Shown piece after piece: positions 1 through 4,134 of a stretch of DNA of 7,313 bases. Where the stretch lies: contig MTER01000038.1 in assembly GCA_002083985.1 (NCBI GenBank), positions 1-7,313 on the forward strand. The letters run 5' to 3'. Numbering within the stretch: position 1 is the first letter of the stretch; every line of letters starts with the position of its first letter. This stretch comes from Candidatus Altarchaeales archaeon A3. GTDB lineage: Archaea; Altiarchaeota; Altiarchaeia; Altiarchaeales; Altiarchaeaceae. Under the pieces are notes generated by a model, which saw nothing but the letters and a program-made list of their open reading frames with translations, did no database searches and had not been told where the DNA came from. A program made the translations under genes and the position numbers.

Positions 1-8
1 AAGGTGAT

Positions 9-123
9 TTTAAAATCGCAAAGATTTTAAATACTGAAAATCTGTAAGATTTTCAATCTTACAAAATGTTCAGAACATTTTGTAAATATCCAAACGAAGT
101 GAGGTTAAAATTAATAAAATTTA
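9..123 (+). repeat. hairpin-rich interspersed element, copy A
   Basis: Three consecutive perfect palindromes are followed by a conserved tail. Hairpin 1 pairs 9-17 with 23-31 (9 bp, 5-base loop). Hairpin 2 pairs 35-42 with 48-55 (8 bp, 5-base loop). Hairpin 3 pairs 59-71 with 73-85 (13 bp around one central base). An alternative stem pairs 43-51 with 55-63 (9 bp, 3-base loop) and excludes hairpins 2 and 3. The tail at 90-104 contains AACGAAGTGAGG and can form a mini-hairpin: CC/GG, then A.A and A.G mismatches, then AC-GAA-GT. A TAAAA...AAATTTA segment ends the element near 123. The same architecture occurs at 390-477 (reverse) and 2939-3037. I do not know a named family for it. Confidence 0.7.
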
Positions 124-389
124 AAGGTGAAAAAGTTATTTTGTAACATGTCTATTAATGAAAGTAAAATAAGGAAAATAAGTATCCTCTCAATAAAATG
201 GGGTAAATTGAGTTTTGTGGCTTTACTTTTCAGTGAAAAATGTTAAATTTTTATGTAAAAAATAGGTGACTTTTTTTCGCAACACATAAATTTTAAGATT
301 TCTTTTAGGGGGAATTTTTAAAATATTGCTTTTTATTTTTTTCGATTTATAGAGAGTGATTGCCAACAGTCACCTGTTAATTACGCCAT

Positions 390-477
390 TAAATTTTTAG
401 GTTTTACACTCGCTGTTGCTCGTATCTTTTAAAAACTTGAAGTTTTTAAAATACTCTAAAATTTTGAGATGATACGA
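390..477 (-). repeat. hairpin-rich interspersed element, copy C (reverse orientation)
   Basis: On the minus strand this copy reads hairpin part, then tail. A perfect 12-bp palindrome pairs 427-438 with 440-451. A weaker AT-rich palindrome lies at 454-468. An outer 7-bp stem, TCGTATC at 420-426 with GATACGA at 471-477, encloses both and gives a three-way junction. The tail (minus strand, 426 down to 405) is GATACGAGCAACAGCGAGTG. It can fold as ACGAGC-AACA-GCGAGT, with tandem G.A pairs between two Watson-Crick stems. It continues as TAAAACC then AAAAATTTA, matching the tail segments of copies A and B. The tail and the outer stem share bases 420-426, so they may be alternative folds. Confidence 0.65.
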
Positions 478-550
478 AAATAAGTCAACATATGTAATAA
501 ATTTATCTCTGAATTGTAATTTGTATTCTTGTATTCATAATTACTATTAA

Positions 551-560
551 ATTTTTAAAT
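551..560 (+). promoter_or_regulatory. probable thrS TATA box (leaderless spacing)
   Basis: ATTTTTAAAT is centred about 23 bases before the thrS ATG at 579, the distance expected when an archaeal transcript begins at or very near the start codon. No GGTGA-type ribosome binding site lies between. Just upstream, an exact tandem octamer TTGTATTC (521-528 and 529-536) could be a factor-binding site, although this is only suggested by position. The whole region is AT-rich, so the box itself is weak evidence. Confidence 0.45.
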
Positions 561-578
561 TTCAAATATCGTTTTAAG

Positions 579-970
579 ATGAAAATTTTGTTTATCCATG
601 CTACATAAAGATTGAGGTTAAGAAAAAGGCAATAGAAGACGCAGATGAAATAAAAGAGAAAAATTTAGAAGCAAAGGAATGTTTGGTTGTATTTACAGCA
701 GTTGAAAAAGACGATGAGAAAAACAAAGAGGAAATTTTAAACAAAACAATAAGTAATATTAAGGATGTTTATGGCAAGGTTAATGCAAAGTCAGTTGTAA
801 TTTATCCTTATGCACATCTTTCAGGCAATCTGGCGAGTCCGAAATTTGCAAAGGAAATGCTTCAGAATATTTATGAAAATTTAAAGGAACAAAATTTAGA
901 TGTAATTAAGGCGCCATTCGGATATTACAAGGGATTTGAAGTCAAATGTAACATCCGCTCAGCGAATTAA
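579..970 (+). pseudogene. threonyl-tRNA synthetase, N-terminal editing domain (two frame breaks)
   Basis: This is the archaeal ThrRS N-terminal domain, a D-tyrosyl-tRNA deacylase-like fold that removes serine wrongly attached to tRNA-Thr. Translation from ATG 579 gives MKILFIHA and then a stop at 606-608. The frame starting at TAC 602 resumes the family sequence (YIKIEVKKKAI...) and runs through YPYAHLSGNLASPKFAKEM and KAPFGYYKGFEVKC before a stop at 968-970. Family members read HADY or HSDY at the first junction and CKGHPL at the second. Both breaks therefore look like four missing bases: between GC (600-601) and TAC (602), and between AA (950-951) and CAT (952). ATG 579 is chosen because MKILFIHA matches the family N-terminus. 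Without the breaks the full protein would be about 634 residues, normal for the archaeal enzyme. The breaks may be sequence errors, real decay, or less likely recoding. Confidence 0.85.
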
Positions 971-2475
971 GCAGAGAAATTAAAGTTGAGGGACAAAAGG
1001 ATAACATTGTAAAAGAAGAGGTAAAGACAAGAGAAGATATTGTAAAAGATATAAAATCCGAGTTTTTTATTTTGGCATCGACCGGAGAGGAATATAAAAT
1101 TGACATGGAAAATTTGGAAGAAAATTTAGACAAGTATGAAATTTTTAATAAATTTCCAACCTTAAAAAAATACATGGTTGCTGAAGAATTGAAAAATGCA
1201 AATGCGTCATCTGTTGAACCACCTTCAATAAAGGCAATGGTACATATGGAATTAATTGATTACGAAGAAGCGAGTGATTCGGGAAATTTACGATTTTATC
1301 CCAAAGGAACACTTATATTTGATTTATTAAGTGACTGGGCGGAAGAAATAGCTTTAAATCGTTTAGGTGCAATGAAGATTGAAACCCCTGTTATTTATGA
1401 CTGGAGTATGCCGGACATTAGAGAGCAGGGTAAGTCATTCCATGAAAGACATTATATGGTAAAAGTTCCCGACGATGAAAATAAGGAATTTGTTTTGAGA
1501 TTTGCAGGCGATTTCGGATTGTTTAGAATTATGAAGCAGGTAAATATGAGTTATGACCAGCTGCCAATAAGAATTTATGAATTTTCAAAGAGTTTCAGGT
1601 ATGAAAAGAAAGGAGAATTAAGCGGATTAAGACGATTAAGGGCATTCCACATGCCGGATGTGCATTCTTTCTGCAGGGATATTGAACAGGGATGGGACGA
1701 ATATGAAAATTTATATAAAAGTTACAATGATTTGGCAAACGCAACGGGAATTGAATATGCGGTTGTTTTCAGGATTGTTAAGGAATTTTACGACAAATAT
1801 AAAGATCGCCTTATAAATTTACTCAAATATTCGGATAAGCCGGCATTTATTGAGGTGCTTTCATCAATGAAACACTATTGGGCGGTTAAGCACGAATTTC
1901 AGGGAATTGATTCTGTTGACGGAAATTGTCAGTTAAGCACAGTTCAGCTGGATGTTAAGGATGCGGGTTTATACGGAATAAATTTTGTTGATAATGACGG
2001 GAAGAAAAAGGGCTGTACAATATGTCATTCGTCAGTCGGCTCAATTGAAAGATGGATGTTTGAAATTCTGGAAAACGCTCTGAAGTCAGAAAAACCAATG
2101 CTTCCGTTATGGCTCTCGCCTACACAATGCAGAATCATTCCCGTTTCAAAGGAATTTTTAAATTTTTCCGATGAAATTATGCGTGAAATTGAAAAAGCAA
2201 ATATCAGGGTTGATATTGATGACAGAAATGAAACATTAGGTGCAAAAATCAGAAAGGCAGAGAGAGAATGGACTCCGTACATTGTTGTAATCGGAGAAAA
2301 GGAAAGGGAAAGCAAAAAATTTTCAGTAAGGCGAAGAGAGGATAATGAGAAATTAGATGTAGAAATTTCTGCTTTAATAAGTGAAATTAAAAGCAAAACC
2401 GCAAATATGCCATTCAGGAAATCAAACCTTTCAAAGCAATTATCAAAGAGGCCTATTTTTGTAGGGTATACTTAA
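952..2475 (+). CDS. thrS: threonyl-tRNA synthetase, catalytic and anticodon-binding part
   Basis: ThrRS attaches threonine to tRNA-Thr in the cytoplasm. The open frame begins at 952 with HPLSELSREI, the end of the editing-domain homology, so it continues the gene that starts at 579. No ATG is present before about 1105; a TTG at 1072 is possible but not persuasive as a native start. Counting residues from that TTG, class II motif 2 is FRYEKKGELSGLRRLRAF (175-192) and motif 3 lies in GSIERWMFEILE (323-333). The anticodon-binding domain runs from about 346 to the end, which is the typical LSKRPIFVG. Zinc-site histidines appear in MPDVHSF (198) and CTICHSS (319), but the position of the usual zinc cysteine is Asp147 in AGDFGLF. 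In some crenarchaea editing and catalysis are separate proteins, so a stand-alone catalytic product is imaginable. A frame-broken fused gene fits better. Confidence 0.93.
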   Translation, partial: HPLSELSREIKVEGQKDNIVKEEVKTREDIVKDIKSEFFILASTGEEYKIDMENLEENLDKYEIFNKFPTLKKYMVAEELKNANASSVEPPSIKAMVHMELIDYEEASDSGNLRFYPKGTLIFDLLSDWAEEIALNRLGAMKIETPVIYDWSMPDIREQGKSFHERHYMVKVPDDENKEFVLRFAGDFGLFRIMKQVNMSYDQLPIRIYEFSKSFRYEKKGELSGLRRLRAFHMPDVHSFCRDIEQGWDEYENLYKSYNDLANATGIEYAVVFRIVKEFYDKYKDRLINLLKYSDKPAFIEVLSSMKHYWAVKHEFQGIDSVDGNCQLSTVQLDVKDAGLYGINFVDNDGKKKGCTICHSSVGSIERWMFEILENALKSEKPMLPLWLSPTQCRIIPVSKEFLNFSDEIMREIEKANIRVDIDDRNETLGAKIRKAEREWTPYIVVIGEKERESKKFSVRRREDNEKLDVEISALISEIKSKTANMPFRKSNLSKQLSKRPIFVGYT

Positions 2476-2523
2476 ATTTGGATGGAAAATTTTTCATAAC
2501 TGCTTTTCAGAAGGTTGGAATAT

Positions 2524-2593
2524 GCTCAATAAAGAGTGGAGGTTATTCTTGATTTTTTGACGGTTACGAGTGATTTACCTCTTAATATTGAGC
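2524..2593. repeat. bulged inverted repeat after thrS
   Basis: GCTCAATA at 2524-2531 pairs with TATTGAGC at 2586-2593, and AAGAG at 2532-2536 pairs with CTCTT at 2579-2583, leaving a 2-base bulge (2584-2585). The 42-base loop contains a T6 run. It lies between the convergent ends of thrS (2475) and the RhuM remnant (2599). It could be a transcript-end structure or the scar of a mobile element; nothing decides between them. Confidence 0.5.
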
Positions 2594-2598
2594 AAGTT

Positions 2599-2949
2599 CT
2601 ATTTTTGATTAAATTTAAGCTTTTTGATTTGTTTTTCAAAATCAGAATCAATTTTTTGAGTTTTGTTAAATTCATCATATTCAGCGAAAGCCGTTTGCTC
2701 TGCTTTTTTGTGAGATACTTTTCCTTGTCCATCTAAAATATCAAATTTATTGAATTTTAGAAATTCATTTATTGACTCAATTAATTTTTTCATTGTGAAA
2801 GTTGTACGCGCTTCAATCATTCTTTCAATATAGTCAAAATAACTCGAAACAGTTCTTTCCAACTTTTTAATTTCAACCTCTTCTAAATAATTTTTTGCGA
2901 TAACAGTATCGGACTTTAGGATTCTGCCTTTCGGTGAATTTTTGAAATT
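2599..2949 (-). pseudogene. RhuM-family protein, C-terminal remnant
   Basis: About 116 residues match what I recall of the C-terminal part of RhuM-family proteins (first named from a Salmonella pathogenicity island and common in mobile or accessory regions; molecular function not established). Recognisable segments in order are FKNSPKGRILKSD, IAKNYLEEVEIKKLER, SYFDYIERMIEARTTFTM, FLKFNKFDILDGQGKVSHKKA and EYDEFNKTQKIDSDF, with the natural C-terminus and a TAG at 2599-2601. The N-terminal domain is absent. The open frame continues to an ATG at 3030, but those extra 27 residues are phenylalanine-rich and are translated from hairpin element copy B, so they are not RhuM sequence. The gene appears truncated at about 2950, at the element boundary. 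Whether the chimeric 143-residue frame is expressed is unknown. Confidence 0.75.
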
Positions 2950-3037
2950 TACCCGTGAAAATTTCAAAAAAAATACAATTTCAAAAATGAAATTTTTGAA
3001 ATACACGAACGAAGTGAGCGTAAAAATCAAAAATTTA
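2939..3037 (+). repeat. hairpin-rich interspersed element, copy B
   Basis: Two perfect palindromes occur in tandem: 2939-2950 with 2959-2970 (12 bp, 8-base loop) and 2978-2988 with 2992-3002 (11 bp, 3-base loop). All four arms carry the same unit, ATTTCAAAAA or its complement. The conserved tail at 3002-3022 (core CACGAACGAAGTGAGCG) can fold with T-A, A-T, C-G, an A.C mismatch, C-G, tandem G.A and A.G, then AC-GAA-GT. TAAAAATC and AAAAATTTA follow, ending near 3037. The first arm overlaps the last codons of recognisable RhuM homology (the FKN codons), so the element sits exactly where that gene is broken. Confidence 0.7.
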
Positions 3038-3065
3038 CCTGTAATTTTTTAGGTCGGCTGAGTAG

Positions 3066-3242
3066 TTACAAAAGTTTATATCTGAAAAAGATGCGTTGTA
3101 TTTCCTCGCTGATAAAAGAAAAGGCGATCTTCTGCTACAGGAATTTACGGAAAATTTAAGAGAGAAATTTCCGGATGTCGTGATCGGAGAACTTGATTGG
3201 CTGAAATTTATAGATGCATTATTTAAAATGAAAGACAAATAG
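3066..3242 (+). pseudogene. orphan C-terminal protein fragment, unrecognised
   Basis: After an in-frame TAG at 3063-3065, the frame encodes 58 residues starting LQKFISEKDALYFLADK, continuing LLLQEFTENLREKFPDVVIG and ELDWLKFIDALFKMKDK, and ending at TAG 3240-3242. The composition is that of a real soluble, helical protein, with balanced charge and amphipathic spacing, unlike the low-complexity frames around it. There is no ATG or GTG start; the first TTG is at 3096. I read it as the 3' end of a truncated gene, with its upstream part lost next to element copy B. I do not recognise the family. A short protein using TTG 3096 is a weaker alternative. Confidence 0.5.
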
Positions 3243-3262
3243 TTAAAATTTAACATGATAAA

Positions 3263-3427
3263 ATGGGCTGGCGGAGTATCATCATATTATTCCTTATTTT
3301 AGGAATTGTGTTTCTTATTATTGCAGGCATTTCTGGTTTTGATAACCCGGAATTAACTATTGTTTTATCAGGTGCAGGTTTTGTTTTAATAATATTAGCA
3401 ATTGTAGTTTATCTTTTCCGCCATTAA
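3263..3427 (+). CDS. small membrane protein with two predicted helices
   Basis: A 54-residue frame from ATG 3263 to TAA 3425-3427. It begins MGWRS, has a hydrophobic segment at about residues 6-22, a short polar turn with GFDNPE (25-30), a second hydrophobic segment at about 32-51, and ends LFRH. This two-helix hairpin pattern with basic ends predicts an integral membrane protein, with both termini probably on the cytoplasmic side. An earlier ATG at 3255 is in another frame and stops after 15 codons. A T6 run 13 bases past the stop could serve as an archaeal terminator, and the gene converges on endA. No family is recognised and function is unknown. The frame is short, but its hydrophobic pattern argues that it is genuine. 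Confidence 0.6.
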   Translation: MGWRSIIILFLILGIVFLIIAGISGFDNPELTIVLSGAGFVLIILAIVVYLFRH

Positions 3428-3440
3428 AAATTTATAGGTG

Positions 3441-3446
3441 TTTTTT
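3441..3446 (+). terminator. oligo-T terminator candidate after the small membrane protein
   Basis: TTTTTT followed by GTTT begins 13 bases after the stop at 3427. Archaeal RNA polymerase commonly terminates at oligo-T in the non-template strand without needing a hairpin. It lies just before the endA stop codon, so it would also limit read-through into the antisense of endA. Confidence 0.4.
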
Positions 3447-3448
3447 GT

Positions 3449-4003
3449 TTAAATTTTCGCCATATCAATCTGATAATAAATAACATCACTGTCCTTATCT
3501 ACAAGAGCATAAACCAAATTTTTATTTACTGCCTTTGCGAGCCGAATATTTCCCGCGATTTCAGGAAAAGAAGAAACATATTCCTCAGGCACAACCTTAA
3601 TTAGAAATTTTGAATGCATCCTGCTGCTTTGAATGTTATTATTTTCATTTACTTTTTCTTTTATGCCTTCTTTTTTGTCATAGATTCTAAAATCAACACC
3701 GAATTTGAACCCTGTTGCCAGCATATACCCTTTGCTCATTAAATCCCTGAAAACAACATACTTTATGTAAAAATTTTCATCATCAGTTAAATTTTTCCCT
3801 TTTTCCAGCAAGTCTTCAAAACTCATATTTTTGTCTTTGTCATAAACCTCTAAAATATCTTTTTCAATCAAATATAGTCCTTCGGTTACTGAAAATCCGC
3901 CTAATTTTTTTGCCTCGTCTCCCAAAAAGATATATTTTTCAATCGTGCTTTTATCTCTGCACATTATTCGTGTTCCCGATAATATGCCCCTGATTTTTTT
4001 CAT
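3449..4003 (-). CDS. endA: tRNA-splicing endonuclease
   Basis: EndA cuts introns from precursor tRNA at bulge-helix-bulge structures. The product is 184 residues from ATG 4003, close to the 179 of the M. jannaschii homotetrameric enzyme. The N-terminus MKKIRGILSGTRIMC matches the family start, and the frame is also open to an ATG at 4075 (208 residues). I prefer 4003 because of the homology and because a TATA-like box sits about 25 bases upstream of it. The catalytic triad is visible, numbered from 4003: Tyr108 in GFKFGVDFRIY, His130 in MHSKFLI and Lys161 in LAKAVNK. The His-Lys spacing of 31 equals that in the M. jannaschii enzyme, while the Tyr-His spacing is 22 instead of 10 because of a charged, Asn-rich insertion (KEGIKEKVNENNN). 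The C-terminus ends ALVDKDSDVIYYQID, also typical. It is divergent from aconitase. Confidence 0.92.
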   Translation of the reverse strand: MKKIRGILSGTRIMCRDKSTIEKYIFLGDEAKKLGGFSVTEGLYLIEKDILEVYDKDKNMSFEDLLEKGKNLTDDENFYIKYVVFRDLMSKGYMLATGFKFGVDFRIYDKKEGIKEKVNENNNIQSSRMHSKFLIKVVPEEYVSSFPEIAGNIRLAKAVNKNLVYALVDKDSDVIYYQIDMAKI

Positions 4004-4020
4004 CTGAAGAATTTGAGCAT

Positions 4021-4034
4021 TAAATTTAATAAAA
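4021..4034 (-). promoter_or_regulatory. probable endA TATA box
   Basis: On the minus strand the sequence reads TTTTATTAAATTTA, centred about 25 bases before ATG 4003. This fits leaderless transcription, and no ribosome binding site is seen before that ATG. If correct, it excludes the longer reading frame starting at 4075. The base composition is AT-rich throughout, so the assignment rests mainly on spacing. Confidence 0.45.
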
Positions 4035-4134
4035 TTTAATAGAATTAGGTTTTGATGCTTAAAAAATTTACTCAAAATTTAAATTCTTATGCAATATTCT
4101 TAATTCTGATAATCTGAAAATTTAAAAATTTAAA

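Larger units (their letters stand above)
1..578. other. gene-poor leader region upstream of thrS
   Basis: No convincing gene is visible in this AT-rich stretch. It holds two hairpin-rich repeat elements in opposite orientation (9-123 and 390-477) and about 266 bases between them. That interval has several weak inverted repeats: CTCAAT/ATTGAG around 189-212, TGAAAGTAAA near 159-168 against TTTACTTTTCA near 222-232 with one bulged base, and AGGTGAC at 264-270 against GTCACCT at 369-375. The only ATG-started reading frame of note is a 32-codon one at 148-246, with no recognisable similarity and no well-spaced ribosome binding site. Positions 478-578 carry the probable thrS promoter. I see no tRNA or rRNA here. 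A structured RNA cannot be excluded. Confidence 0.6.

Noticed and set aside
3..47. Possible C-terminal tail of an upstream gene (GDFKIAKILNTENL then stop)
   Set aside because: Only 14 codons, and it lies in the palindromes of copy A; too short to support as coding.
148..246. 32-codon ATG frame between repeat copies A and C
   Set aside because: It has no recognisable similarity, its GGTGA at 126-130 is too distant from the ATG, and it overlaps inverted repeats that explain the sequence as well.
1..578. CRISPR array or tRNA in the repeat-rich leader
   Set aside because: The repeats are few, unequal and irregularly spaced with no constant repeat-spacer pattern, and no T-loop GTTCRANNC signature is visible.
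942..1175. 77-residue minus-strand frame opposite thrS
   Set aside because: Serine- and phenylalanine-rich antisense of conserved ThrRS coding sequence.
2025..2396. 123-residue minus-strand frame opposite the ThrRS C-terminal part
   Set aside because: Low-complexity antisense product; the plus strand carries conserved motif 3 and the anticodon-binding domain.
2526..2736. Two overlapping frames of 68 and 66 residues on opposite strands
   Set aside because: Both overlap the RhuM remnant, are lysine- or phenylalanine-rich, and match nothing I recognise.
3035..3256. 73-residue minus-strand frame
   Set aside because: Asn/Ser-rich antisense of the more protein-like plus-strand fragment at 3066-3242.
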